DNA from: Ligustrum vulgare
Taxonomy: Eukaryota; Streptophyta; Magnoliopsida; Lamiales; Oleaceae
DNA length: 64,000 bases
Direction of reading: 5' to 3'
NCBI GenBank assembly: GCA_963555705.1
Contig: OY743171.1
Span: 26,158,852 to 26,222,851, forward strand
Within the stretch, counting starts at the first letter, position 1, and each line of letters starts with the position of its first letter. Below are positions 21,431 to 33,450 of this stretch, one piece after another. The notes beneath the pieces were generated by a model, which saw only the letters and a list, made by a program, of their open reading frames with translations, did no database searches and was not told the DNA's origin. Both the position numbers and the translations under genes were made by a program.

Positions 21431-23820
21431 AGACATGACACGCATGGCCGCTCAAATGTTGAAAATGGAAAACAATAGATTGAGCAAACTGCTGCCATTA
21501 ATGATTATATGGCAAGGAGATATGCGATGAACGAGCCTATAGCACCACCGCATTACCCTCAAACTCATTTTACTCACCGTTCGATGAGGGCTCCCTCTTG
21601 TACTACTACAACGTACCTCTAGGTTATGCCGAGGTGGATTCCAGGGGATCATCCTTAGGAAAATTCTTCTTATTCCCCTTCTCCCTTTTCTCACCACCTC
21701 GTCCTGACCTTTTTCCTTTTCCCTTAGCTTGGATTTGTTTAGAGTCAAGCTCCTTCTTCACTTCTAGCAGTTGCTGGCTAGTGGGCTTTAAGGTCGAAGG
21801 AGGTAACATTATTGGGCGAGGACCCTCAAGTTGAGTAGCGGAGGCCTCTGCAACTTTCTTAGCCGCATCCAATTGAAGGATAGCAAGAATTGTCTTCTGT
21901 TTCTTCTCCCCATCACATCCAAGTTGGAGAGCTGGAGGAACCCTTTTTGCCACAAGGTCCTTCAAAGAAATCTTGGGAAAATCCTTTGAAACTTTTCACC
22001 ACATAAACGAGTCACCATCAGATGAACAACTTCAAACCTAAAAGAAGGCAAAACATGATAGGGATTTGACTTACTCATGGCTCGCGTGAGTCGGTGTTTG
22101 ACAAAAAGCTTGTTCGGTTGGATTACCTCCTGAAAAGTACCCCTAAAAGCAAAAAGTTTCCTAACCACACACAGATCCTCCTCCGGGAGAAGTTATGCAG
22201 GAACTTTCCCTGCGAAAGGAAGAAACAAGATAAGTAAACACATATGAAAAATGACATGAAAGAACCACACACTCTGTAACACCCCAAGTTCAAAAATTTT
22301 AAACCTAGGCGTGTTAACTTTCCTTTACTTAAATGCGGAAACATATCGTGTAAAACCTCAAAACTTTCATTTTCTATTATAAAATTCTACAGAAATTACG
22401 ACAGAGTCTCCTCTATAAATTGGACTTAACCAACCAGTAGAGAAACATCATAACCATTTTTAAAACATACATCTCAACCCATTCAATTCCAATCATCACC
22501 AAAACCATTCAAAAATCCCATACTCCTCAACATATAGTCACAAATCAATAAACTTTAACAAATGAAAGCAGAGGTAATTTAACCTTTAACACGATACTAA
22601 TACCTAATTCAAAACTAATTCCAATCAAACAATTATCAATAATAAATGAATTAAGAAATAATTAATGAGAAACTTGAGTAAATTCTAATTTAAATTTATT
22701 TTCAAAAATTGAAAGCGGGTATAGCCTGAGTTTGACACTGAGGCTCTCCTAGCTCATCTAGCTTTTATCACCTGAAATATTGGGGAGGAATTGGGGTGAG
22801 CTAAAGCTCAGTAAGTAAACTTTATGCATATAATGCATGCTCATGACATGAAATGCCTTAGACCATTCAAAGTATATATCCCAATTTACTTTACTTTTTA
22901 AAGAGTTTCATACTTTCCAAACTTTCACTTAAACATTTCCAAAACTTTAACTTCATTTCTATTGTGAGCTCACTTAGTGTATCTTCTAGCCAATTAGAAT
23001 GCAATGGGTACTTTTCCTTAATTGGAACCAGATTATCACAATTGCACCGCATAGCGGTTTAAAATTTGCCACCGCCAAGCGGTTTAGCAATCGTCACTGC
23101 AAAGCGGTTTAATATTCACCACCGAAATAACGGTTTAATTCGGGTACGCGGTCCCCCGCGCCCCATTTCCCACTCACACCTTTCATGGCATAGAAGTACA
23201 CCCATTCTTTCTTAAAACTTGGGATACATACATTTTGAGAGAACTTGAACTTTCCACGTTTTGTCATTTAAAATCATTTGACTCACAACTTCAATGATAA
23301 TGCATGCTTGATGATGCAATGGCATAAAATCCATGAATGCTTGGACAATTTCTTAATTGAACAACATGTACTTACATAAAGTAACGGAAGCATCGAAAGC
23401 AAGTAATTTGCAAAACTGTCACTTGAGCACATAAATTTCACATTAACTTCCAACTTTAATGAAAATAGGAGAAGTTTACATACCTGAAGTCCTTAGTATT
23501 CACTTTACTTAATCGGCAGGTGGAAGTCTTGGTTTCCCGCGACATCAATGTACCATTTCTCCTAATTATCTCCATTCATTAATAAAATATGATTTTAGTT
23601 CAAAAATCACATTTATCACCATATTCAAAATGACCAATCAATTTCAATGCAAGACTTAGGAAAATTCTTTACTTCTTTATTTACAATACGCCAAAACTAT
23701 AAAACAATCAAATCTTACTTTAAATTAGAAAATAACCATCATAATTCAAATTTAGCTACAAAAAGTCAATTAAAATGATTAATCTAAAATTTATAAAATC
23801 TGAAAGCTTACACCCATAAA

Positions 23821-23822
<2 letters not shown>

Positions 23823-23888
<66 letters not shown>

Positions 23889-24044
23889 TGCCATCATAAG
23901 ATTCCCAATTTCAAATTAACATTTAACATGTGAAATTTAACTAAAAATTCTGAATTGAAAATTATATATGCATACACATCAAATCTGAAATTTACATATG
24001 TAAACACATACATATTGATATATGCATACATATATGCACATAAA

Positions 24045-24076
<32 letters not shown>

Positions 24077-24092
24077 TTATCCCGAAATATGT

Positions 24093-24132
<40 letters not shown>
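23823..24132 (+). repeat. AT and GT microsatellites
   Basis: (AT)n covers about 23823-23886 and 24042-24071. (GT)n covers about 24089-24131. They lie within the solo LTR. Confidence 0.95.
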
Positions 24133-24133
<1 letters not shown>

Positions 24134-24298
24134 GGTTCGTGTGTGCAGCACGAAGGAGGGAGGAAGAGGGGTGAGAAGAGGTTGTTACCGTGTTGGGGGT
24201 ATATATATATATCTGTGTGTGTGTGTGTGCGGGTTCGTGTGTGCAGCACGAAGGAGGGAGGAAGAGGGGTGAGAAGAGGTTGTTACCGTGTTGGGGGT
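24131..24298 (+). repeat. Tandem duplication, period 98 bp
   Basis: A segment beginning GCGGGTTCGTGTGTGCAGCA and ending in GTGTTGGGGG occurs at 24131 and again at 24229, nearly identical. An AT/GT tract lies between the copies. Slippage in the GT tract likely produced it. Confidence 0.9.
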
Positions 24299-25634
24299 TG
24301 GTGACCGGTGATCGGTGAAGGTGAGGGCGGTAGCAGCAGCGTCGTCGTGAGAGGAAATGAGAGAGCAAGAGTGAGACAGCAAGGGAAGTGAGGCAAGAGA
24401 CGAGTCTAAGGTTTAGGTTTATGATTAAGATTTAATCTTTTGAAATTTGCAAATTACTCCCTCAAGTCTCCTCCTCTGTCTAATTAAGTCCATAAGTTTT
24501 ATTTACTCTCCAATTGCCACTAAACTTTCTTCCCCAACTTTCAATTTAACAAAATAAAATAGAAAGTAGCACACTTAGGCAATAAAACAATTAATCACAT
24601 AAAATTGCAAGTAAACAATTTATAACTTTCTAATTGGCACATTGATAGAGACGGTGTCCAAGTCCTTTAACTGCAAAATAATTCAAATCATAGATATTAA
24701 AAATTATCCAATTTAAGATTCATAACAACATTAACATAAATATTACGTGAAATTAAAAATGCACGTAAAAATGAAAAGCGGTCTTACACACTCATACATG
24801 TACATAAGAACAAAACAGGAACTCATGAGGCACGGAAAGAGTTCGGGGAACTATAACTTAAAGAGCGGGTCAATGGGCAAACTCTACCATTCTCCAGCAA
24901 CCCAGAACCATTGGTTGCTCCAGTTCTTTATGGACATAGGAGGTCCAATAATGACGGGAGAATGAGTACCTCGAGGAACCAAGTAGTACTAGTCCTTTAC
25001 ATCCGACCTCACGTCTTTTTCTCTCCTCACTGACTTCTTCATGATGTTGAGGGTATGGATGATGTGGAGAGAAATGGGGTGATCCAGATTGACCTCCTGC
25101 CATACCAACCACGTACACTGCCTGGGTCCAAAGATTAGGGGATAGCTAATAGGGACATAGGTTGTAACTCCTAAGTAACGCCCTGAAGAAAGAATGGAGA
25201 GGAAGTCTCATCCCACACACCAAAGCAACATAAAAGATTGCCACTTGGCCTGGAGGTGGACTGCAGGGTCGGCATGACGAAGTGGGGTGTATCAACCGAA
25301 CTCCTTCTAGCAGCCTGAATTTTGAGGGGGAACCCACCAAATCAATCCCTCTAATCTCATATTCCACTTCACTACTCTCCCACGATCCGAATTGTGCTCA
25401 GGGTCAATATGGTACCCCGATACCTTATTAACATAGTCAACCCAACCTTCGACTTGGGCGATTTCTTCCTCAGACAACTAGAGTTCTTCCCTATGTACCT
25501 TAAAGGGAGCCCTAACTCCTAAGTTAGGCTCTTGTACCCCGGATGAAGAACCTCCTGCTTCTTCCCCTCTCAAATCCCTATTCCATTTACACCACAGTTC
25601 TTGCAGTGATGCCTCCAATGGGCCATGTAAAGCT

Positions 25635-27934
25635 TGTAATGCCCCAAATCCTGTTAACTCGGAGCGCTACTAAAGACCAAATTTCTTTTAAATAGTCAAT
25701 TTTAATAAACGTCAAATACATAATATTTTTCCCCCTAAAACAACAACCAGAAATAAGATGCGGAAGCGTATTTGATTGAAATAATTCGATTTTCAATATC
25801 GAACATAATGAACGAATCGTCAAACTTTCAAAATAATAAGATTCGAAATTAATTTGACAAAATAGAAAATGAATGCTGAAAATACTGGTTTAAAAGAAAA
25901 TTTAAAATTTAAAATGGATTGTCATTTAATTCCAAGATCACACCGCTCATTGTCATGCATCGCCGAGCTCTTTTACCTGGAAGGGTGGAAAAAGTGGGGT
26001 GAGTATAATGAATTATACTCAGTGGAGATACAACAATCAGTCCAACTTAAATCCAAACATGCAAATCCAACTATGAATATCATGCCTAAAAAAATAATTT
26101 TCTGTAGCTTTGTGTACTGTGGGGCAATCCCAAGGACCCACTTTTGATCCCGAACCTATGTACGATCCCTGACAAAATGTTATTAGCACTAATTAAAATT
26201 GTGCACTGTGGGCAACCCAAGGACCCACTTTCGATCCCGAACCTATTTACGGTCCCTGACAACCTTTTGAAACCATTGAAGCATGATATCACAATCAAAA
26301 TCACAGATCGAGAAGTAACATGGACAAAATAACCACAATTTCTTTAATGTAAACCCCACCTCAAAGTCTTGAAATTTTCTTGGAATTGAACCGGATGTGA
26401 AGCAAAAGCGCTTTTAAACTATTCTCGCGACTTCGTCTAGCCAAAAGAAAATAAATCTTAAATTAGTATTTTGAAATTAAAAGTTAAAACGAATTTAAAA
26501 GTTTAGGGACTAATTTGACATTTAACAAAGTTGAATTTAAAAAGTTTTAGGGCTGAAATAGAACTTTCAGAAAGTATATTTGGAGTGGCTCATTAAAATT
26601 TATACAATTGGGGCTCACAAATTTAAATACTTTTGAATTTGTAGGGATTAAATAAAAACATTTATAAAACAAAAGGACCAACTTAAACTTGTTTTGTAAT
26701 CTTCAGGATTTAAAATCAAATCTCATATATCTATTTTTAAAAAAAAGTCTCCATCTCCAATTCTTTCATTCAGCACGCCATTTACAGAGAGAAAATTTTG
26801 CTGGGTTCGATAATCAAAACTGGGTCTACTGGTTTAAATCGATTTCAACTGTTTCCAGCCAAATTTGAACCTGGCGGGGAAAGCGGATGGCCTAAGGCAG
26901 TCTGGCAGCAGAATCTTAGGCGAGAGAAGGAAGATTAAACGTCAGGCAGTGACTTTTGGGCAAGAAACGGAGATTATGTGTTCGGGTTGGTAGCAATTCC
27001 GGCGAAGAATCCGGCAACGTAGGCCGGTGGTTCAAGGTAAGTATAATGGGTTTCTTGGTTTATATTTCAGATTTGATTTTTGGATTGGCGTTGAGATGGG
27101 CAGTGGGTGCTTCGGTAGATTGAGGCTGTCGAGATTGATGATGATGGTAATGGTGGTTCTTGGTTGATCCGGTGGTGTTAGTCGTGGAGGCAGTGTAGTT
27201 GGTGACCGTTTGGTGATCTGGGCAGATTGATAAGAAATTGGATGTCGATGATGGAAGTTGGCTGGAGGTACTCGTTGGTGTTGGGCATGATTTGAGATTG
27301 TGTAGTGACAAGAATTTGATCAATTTGTGATCTAGAATTTTGATTGGAAGAACCCTCGAGTGGATGATTATGAAAACGTTTTCGGTGGTTATGGTTTGTG
27401 AATTAGATTGCGGGAATATATGGGTATATATAGATTGACATGAAAAGTATTGTAGTTGGGATAGAATTGTGAAATGTTGGATATGGAAACGTCTTATTTA
27501 GAATATGATTGAAATTGTGATGGGATTGAATATACAATCATTTGATTTTGAAAGGATTGTGAAATAACTTGGGAATAACAAAGTAAATAGAATTAATCTC
27601 GAAGTATTATTGTTTAAGAGATAAAATTTGGATTTTAGATAAATTTGGATAATAATGATAAAAATAAATTTGAATTTGGACTTAAAAATAATTTGGATAA
27701 TAATAAAATTTGAATTTGAATTTGAGACAATTTGAAATTAAAAATAAAGTGAAGTTTTGGCTAAAAATCGATTTGCACTTAAAATTTATTTCATTGACTT
27801 CAAAATAGTTTTGGCTAGACGAACACGTTTTAATTAAAAAGAAGTGGGTAAATTATAACGACACGTTTTTATTTGAGAATAGAAACATAATAATATTTAT
27901 TTAATAATTAACTTGAAAATTCTCAGTTGTTACA
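25635..27934 (+). mobile_element. Ty3/gypsy-type solo LTR (2300 bp)
   Basis: It starts TGTAATGCCCC and ends TTGTTACA. The TSD is AAGCT (25630-25634) and AAGTT (27935-27939), one C-to-T change apart. It shares GCGGAAGCG (25761), GGGGTGAGTATAATGAATTA followed by ACTCAGTGGAG (25996-26025), and two copies of a GTGCACTGTGGG-CAA-CCAAGGACCCAC unit (26116-26270). It is inserted in the same antisense ORF as the LTR at 22275, in the same orientation. Confidence 0.9.
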
Positions 27935-28976
27935 AAGTTGGTTCTTTTCTTCTTCGCTATTAGAATCATCAAAATAAATTACACTATTGAATTTCCTACT
28001 TCGCCTCCTTATTTGCTCCCTAAAGAAACGGAAACTAAAACTAATTGGGACATAGAGCAAAAGCCTTTGATAGGTTCCGCCACAACCACCAACTCTTCTA
28101 AACCCGCTCCCCTAACTCTTTCCATTTTTTTCAAATTCCAAACTTACTCAAAAGAAAACGCAAAAAGGAAATTCTCAAAGAAGCACTCAAGAGTCAAAAT
28201 TTGAAAACAACAAGCACGCTAAGGGCAGAGAGATTACCTAAAAATGATGAAAATAAACGGTCCCTTGTCCGATAAAGCATCTTGATAAATGAAGAATTTG
28301 TTATAAAAGGTCCGCCAATGGAAGTTGTAAGAAAGGTTGCTAATGAAATTCTTCGAAAAAGAAAAGAGAGTTAGAGGATTCTCACAGAAAGAACTTAAAG
28401 AAATGATGAAGTTGCAGGAAAGGGAAACCTGTGGAACAAAAGAGGCTTTATAGAGGAGGCATGTTGATCTGAACCCTTGGTCCCCAAGCTGGGGGATTAA
28501 TCAAGGCAGTCCACGTGTCCCGCAGGAACATAAGTTGAAGTGCCAACTGGTAAGAATTTAAACAGGGAATGACCATTCAACTGATAAAGTACCATGCACG
28601 TGTGACTAGAACGTGTTTCCCTGAAGCAATTCTTGAAAGTTGAAAATAATCATTACTTTGCTATAAATGCGCCCCTAAGAAAGCACACTGTCACCCATAA
28701 CGATTATGTTAATGAGGGAATAAGTCCAAAAGCTTTTTTTATCTATAGATCATAAATCAACAAATAAAGGCCCGAAAACTTCAAAATGTTACAACATGAC
28801 CCACACATGATCCACTTTGGACTCGTAGAGAAAAACGTTTAAATATAAGTCCAACTTTACATCATTCCATAAATAAGCACTGCCCCATCCATATGGACCT
28901 CCAACCGGCTCACTTTTGCTTGTCTATGTCAAGTCCAATCTGCCTATGAATGGACCCATCGAACTTGAGGGGCTAA

Positions 28977-29651
28977 TGCTACGACCATGCCTAAGTAAGC
29001 TTGACACGTCACCTATGAGAGCCTACATGGGACCCATTGGCTGCCAACTACTCTTAGGACTTCGTAAGTTACTATATTGTCGAGGTGAAATATTGTCCAA
29101 CCTCCTTATAGCCGAACTACTTATTCTGAACTGATGTTATCTGAGTTACACGCCCCAAACTAGTAACAAGACTGGTCAATGTTTCAGAGAGATGTGACAT
29201 TCGTACAAGGAGCGACTTGATGTGACAGCCCCTTTAGAGGGATGTGATGGCCGCCACTCCACCTAAGATAGTTAGTAATGATTATGACAAAACAAATGGT
29301 TTACCTCTCCAATGGTGGGGACTTGACACGTATAAACCATAACATGTTTCACCAACCAGACTAGTTATTTCCACTATAAATAAACTACACTTTCCTCCAA
29401 GAAAAAGGTTAGAAACTCAATACTCAAACTCTATTTACTAATCTCTCTCCCTTTTCTCCCTTCTACATACATTCCAGCACACCAAATTATATCTACTTCA
29501 AATGAGTGCTGATTTGAGCATAGGAGTGCAAATGAGAGCCACCTCGGCCCCCTTACTATGGATTGTTTGTTCAAGTACGCAGGAAGTCCACGTGTTCAAG
29601 ATAAAGGAGTTAAGAGGTGTAGATCAAAGGTCTCACTAGATTTTGTGGTCA
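28977..29651 (+). repeat. Right LTR of the Tat-like element
   Basis: This 675-bp full-length LTR begins TGCTACGACCATGCC after the polypurine tract. It contains a TATAAATAA box (about 29381) and ends TTTTGTGGTCA. It is longer than the left copy because of the left copy's deletion. Confidence 0.85.
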
Positions 29652-29723
29652 ACAGAACTTAGAGTATATAATTATAAACTAAAGATTTACTTAACAATAG
29701 TTATTGACCTTTAATAACTGAAA

Positions 29724-30236
29724 CGTATGAAAAATTTATACCATTTATCCTATTAGGAGAAGGAGGATTTGGAGAACATGGGCAATTAAATTGGACAAAT
29801 TTATTTTTACTCAATAAATTAGGAATGAGTTTAGATAAAACAACATAACAAAATTTAGAACCTTCTAAAAATCCATAACAAGTTCAAGAAACTATCAACA
29901 ATTTACCATTAGAAATAAGACAATTGGTAAAAATAACTAATGACTATAAAGATATTAATAAGAATATACCAACACAATTATTTGAAGTAAAACAAAGCGT
30001 AAATAATCTATCAAAAAAATTAATAACCTTAGAAACCAAATTAAACAAATAACTGGTAAAATAAATAAAATAGGAAATATGGTATGAGTATATGAAAACT
30101 CAACAGAAATTATCGAACAAAAAACTACTGTAATAGAACAATTAAACATGATTAGGGCAATTAAGTAAGAAAATATAGGGAAAAATGATTTACACAAATG
30201 ATTAGATAATGTACAAGAAAATATTGAAATTATAAA
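29724..30236 (+). pseudogene. EPRV coiled-coil ORF upstream of the coat gene
   Basis: An A-rich viral frame begins with a Gly/Glu-rich segment (about 29750-29780) and continues into a long Lys/Leu/Asn coiled-coil stretch (about 29900-30050). TAA near 29846 and others break it, and it is cut at 30236 by a hAT element. The continuation after the TSD (31427-31490) is also Lys/Glu-rich. It may be the N-terminal part of the coat polyprotein or a virion-associated protein; I cannot decide which. Confidence 0.5.
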
Positions 30237-31418
30237 TAGTGGATCCAGCTGAGAAGTCCAGCTAGAGCGTTGAGCGTTGACTGTTGACCGACGAACATCA
30301 ACGATCGTAGTAGCGAGATTGTGAATATTTTTTAATGTAATAATATTTAAACATGAATAAATTGGTATAGAAATGAGCCTTTCTCTAAGTATGCCATCCT
30401 AACATCATCTCTAATGTTAGGGTCATATGACTCGATTGGGGGCCGTTTCCCTGGATCCGACACAAGTTCATCCATATTGAATTCAGTGCAAAATTTATTT
30501 GTGTTGTCATATTCTACTAACTCACGTGGTCTACTAGCAGTAGTTGCAGGACTATTAGAACTAGAATCACTATGTTGAGATTTTCGTTTAGGTTGGAAAA
30601 AACGTTCCATAATCTGTAAATCAGTGATAACAAATCAAATCAAATATTCACTAAATCTCAATTCACAAGCTATAAATCAATAATCACAATTCACAAATCA
30701 AATCATATTTTCATCTCAATAATCTCAATTTACAAATCTAATCACATTGCAAAAACTTTTTTATAACATTTATGCATAATTCCCAGATTAATTATAACAA
30801 ATCAAATTATCAAAGTTTGGCCTCAATATTTACTGATTATAAAACTTACACTGAGATGAGACACATAAACACTACAAAATACAAATTTACAAATCTGAAA
30901 ATTATAAAAAAAAAAGGGGGCAACTGGGCAAGCAAAGGCAATTAGGCAAATCAGCAGTAGTAGTACTGGTACACAACTACCCATAACATAAACATTACAA
31001 AATCAAAATAGATAAGTTAACAAATATGAAAATTATAAAAAAATTAAAAACGGGTAAGCAGGCTGCAGGCTTACCTTATGGTCAACTGTGGCGGAGAGCG
31101 ACCGCGCTGGAGGGGACTGAGGCGGGAGGGGCAGAGATGGCGTCACGCTGGCGGTGATGTGGTCTGGAGAATCGAAGGCAGAACGAAGGAAGAAGAAAGG
31201 GGGTGCTTCCTACTTAGCTTAGGTAAGGTTCGGATTCAATTTTTTCAGATTTTGTTTGATAACGTTGGTTTGGTTCTTGCCTTTGGGCTTGGGTAATTGG
31301 GTTGGGTACTAATTTGGGCAAAAAAAATAAATTACACAGCTGCAGCAGTGCAGCACAACGCCCGTGGCGGATCACCAGTAGCGCCGCGCTACCTCGCCTA
31401 GAGGTGCATCCGCCCCTG
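30237..31418 (-). mobile_element. Non-autonomous hAT element with 8-bp TSD
   Basis: A perfect 8-bp TSD, ATTATAAA, lies at 30229-30236 and 31419-31426. On the minus strand the element starts CAGGGGCGGATGCACC, a classic hAT end. The other end, TAGTGGATCCAGC, is a shortened and mutated mate. At 1182 bp it keeps only the first coding part of a transposase and a GC-rich 5' region (31080-31200 and 31340-31410). It is inserted in the EPRV coiled-coil ORF. Confidence 0.9.
30347..30610 (-). pseudogene. N-terminus of a ZMYM/DUF4371-type hAT transposase
   Basis: The 87-codon ORF begins MERFFQPKRKS, then a Ser/Asn-rich linker, then ELVSDPGKRPPIESYDPNIR and a YLEKGSF end. A short MxRFF-KRK start followed by DPG-RPPI-Y-PN-RD and Y-KG-(P) is the usual head of plant hAT-type 'TTF-type / zinc finger MYM-type 1-like' proteins. 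The zinc finger, DUF4371 and dimerisation domains are gone, so it cannot act as a transposase. It may mark an exon border kept by a deletion. Confidence 0.75.
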
Positions 31419-31489
31419 ATTATAAATCAAAATATAACAAAAATTTACGAAAAAAATGGAAAAAAAGAAAATCGAGAAGAAAAATAACT

Positions 31490-32124
31490 AATGATCGGAC
31501 TAAAAGTCCAACCTTATCAAGCACGTGATAGAGGCGTGACTTTAAGCACTAGGCTGGATTATTCCTAGTAAGGTCGGCTTGTTTTGGAAAGGTCGGTACA
31601 TTTTCTCAAGGTCGGCCCATTTTATTTATATACCATCATCACATTTATTAAGGTCAGCTATATTGCTCGACCTCTAGACAATGAAAATGGTCAGTCCATA
31701 TGCCCGGCCACATGCATTTTATTCCTGGAAGTAATGTTCAAGGTCGGGACGAGCCTAACACTTGCATAAAATCTGGCATGTCCTTAACCCTTCATTTTTA
31801 TGGATGGGCCATACTGTGGAGCCCAGTAAAATTGATACTTACCTATTTACAAATAAATTCTCATAAAGGAAAGTTCAATTCCTATAAGGACTCTTTCCTT
31901 GAAAGGTAAGTTTCTTCGATAATGACTTCTTCTCCTAGTAGGAGAAGGTAGTGTGCTTTAAACCCTATAAATACAGCTCCTTTTCTATCAGCAATTCACT
32001 CATTATCAACACAATTACCAGCTTTATATTTTTTTCTCTATTTTCTCTTTCTCCAGGAAACTAATTCCTATACTGGAGGGGTGACGGGGAGAATCCTCCT
32101 CGCCTTTTTGCAGGTAAAAGGCGA
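31490..32124 (+). mobile_element. LTR-like insertion in EPRV copy 2, family unresolved
   Basis: About 630 bases of non-viral sequence interrupt the AT-rich viral DNA. It has repeated AAGGTCGGC words (31575-31750), a TATAAATACAG box at about 31968-31978, a CT-rich transcribed part, and GGGGTGACGGGGAGAATCCT and TTTTTGCAGGT strings near 32080-32115, like Ty3/gypsy LTR 3' ends. The edges carry CTAATGATC (about 31488) and CTAGTGATC (about 32137), which could be a 9-bp TSD with one mismatch or chance. The exact borders are uncertain. Confidence 0.45.
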
Positions 32125-33450
32125 GTCAAACCATCTTTTCTAGTGATCAAGCATTTTCAGATCTTGCCACGTCAATGTTAGAAAATTCTACGGCATCAAT
32201 AGGAACAATGGCAAGACGGTGGAGAAACTTAACAGAAACTTATATAACACAAGTTAGAGAAATGATCAAGATAAAATAGAAACAATACTTAGTAGATATG
32301 AAGATGGATTAAAAATATAATATACATTAGTAATAGACATAGACACTAAAATTAGCTCAAAATAAGAAATAGACATCAATTAGAAAACTCATGAATATGT
32401 TACATGTGTTACTTTAAACAATTTGCATGTGAATTTAGATAATATTATGAGAAAGCATAATATAGCCATGAAGAATATGATATGGAAATTATGAATCAAA
32501 TATTCTTTAAACTACCAAGCCTATGGAATTTAGAACTATTTAAGGAATGAGAAAAAATAGAAATACCATTAAGTAATAATAGTTTAGGAGTAAGAATACA
32601 ATTTATAGAAATAAAACAAAAAGAAAAATGTATGGAAGCAAATAATATTTTAAAATTTTGCAAAGCTAGTAAAAATTGTTATGTTGTGATAAATTACAAT
32701 ATAAACCAACCCAATGAGGATGTCATCTACAAAGAAAACATAAGAAAAAGAAATATTACAGAAAAGATAAATTTAGAGATAAATTCAAGAAATTAAAAAA
32801 ATATAAAAAACAATATAATAAAACATTTAAAAGGTATAGAATATCATACTAAAGATATCTAAGACAAAAACAAAATAAAACAAAACTAGAACATATCCTA
32901 AAAATCCTAAAAAATGTAATATTATTCATGTGGAGCAGCATGACATATATCTCTAGAATGTCCCAAGAAAGATAAAAAAGAAAAACACGATTTATATTTC
33001 CTTAATAAAAAAAGAAAATTACAACTTACTACCTATAGAGAAAGAAGAAGAGTGGGAAGAAATTCCTGAAGACGAAGAAATTTATGAATTAGAAGAAAAT
33101 GAAATAATAAATTCAATTATGAAATTAGAATCTTAAGAAAGTGAAGAAAGTTAATCTAATGAAGAAGAATATTCATATATAAATATGATTAGACAAACAA
33201 GTGAAGAAGGAACATATAAAAAATACGAATACCAATTAGAAGCAAATGGAGAACAAATAAATGAAAGATTAATATTTAATCTAAAAATGTACGAAAAGAT
33301 TATGAATCAAAATTGGATGTAGAATCAAAAGAAATATTTTACTTACCATTTGGCAAAAAAATAAGAAAATAGCATATGCAGCAAGAAACCATAAGAGTTA
33401 CTACATGAAATATATTAATACCTACAATAAATGAAGAAATTATAAGACAA
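32125..33450 (+). pseudogene. EPRV coat protein, copy 2, decayed
   Basis: From 32405 this matches the coat gene of copy 1. The basic region, zinc-knuckle area (about 32920-32960) and acidic tail (about 33040-33250) are all recognisable, but with many TAA/TGA stops and single-base indels. In the zinc knuckle at least one Cys and the spacing are changed. At its end the codon that is TAA in copy 1 reads CAA, so the frame runs on into the movement protein. Upstream (32140-32280) is a viral frame not visible in copy 1, with a MARRWRN segment. Confidence 0.75.

Larger units (their letters stand above)
22275..24788 (+). mobile_element. Ty3/gypsy-type solo LTR (2514 bp)
   Basis: It starts TGTAACACCCC and ends GTCTTACA, with a perfect TSD CACTC (22270-22274 and 24789-24793). 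Inside are ATGCGGAAAC (22333), the GGGGTGAGCTAAAGCTCAGT motif (22793-22812), a block of AGCGGTTT repeats (23050-23130), long AT and GT microsatellites, and a G-rich segment. It has no ORF of its own: frames across the microsatellites are low-complexity. It is inserted in the antisense ORF of the surrounding Tat-like element. Confidence 0.92.
21430..28210 (-). pseudogene. Antisense ORF of the Tat-like element (PF04195-like), split by two solo LTRs
   Basis: The minus strand holds one former gene in three blocks: 27935-28210, 24789-25634 and 21430-22274. They are separated exactly by the two solo LTRs. The middle block (25367 down to 24870) carries PPGQVAIFYVALVCGMRLPLH followed by residues like YNLCPYQLSPN. 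That is the pattern I recall for the plant 'putative gypsy type transposon' family (Pfam PF04195), found antisense in Tat/Retand elements. The last block holds basic Lys/Arg and Gln-rich stretches such as RKGVPP-like and KKQKT segments. Frameshifts and stops occur inside the blocks. The role of such ORFs is unknown. Confidence 0.65.
20504..29651 (+). mobile_element. Tat-like Ty3/gypsy deletion derivative with nested solo LTRs
   Basis: Direct LTR repeats at 20504-20942 and 28977-29651 start TG(T/C)TACGACCA and end TTTTGTGGTCA. Just inside the left LTR is TTGGGGCCATCTGTGGGAA (about 20948-20966), the primer-site region style of plant Ty3/gypsy Tat-lineage elements. Just before the right LTR is a polypurine tract, GAGGGGCTAA. 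The orientation is plus. Without its two solo LTRs the interior is only about 3.2 kb, with a gag N-terminal remnant and a long antisense ORF but no RT or integrase. No matching TSD was found at the outer ends. Confidence 0.85.

Noticed and set aside
23894..24382. Several overlapping ORFs on both strands, His/Thr/Tyr-rich
   Set aside because: They translate AT and GT microsatellites and a 98-bp duplication; pure low complexity.
20504..29651. Complete autonomous gypsy element
   Set aside because: No RT, RNase H or integrase motif was found in the interior once the two solo LTRs are removed.
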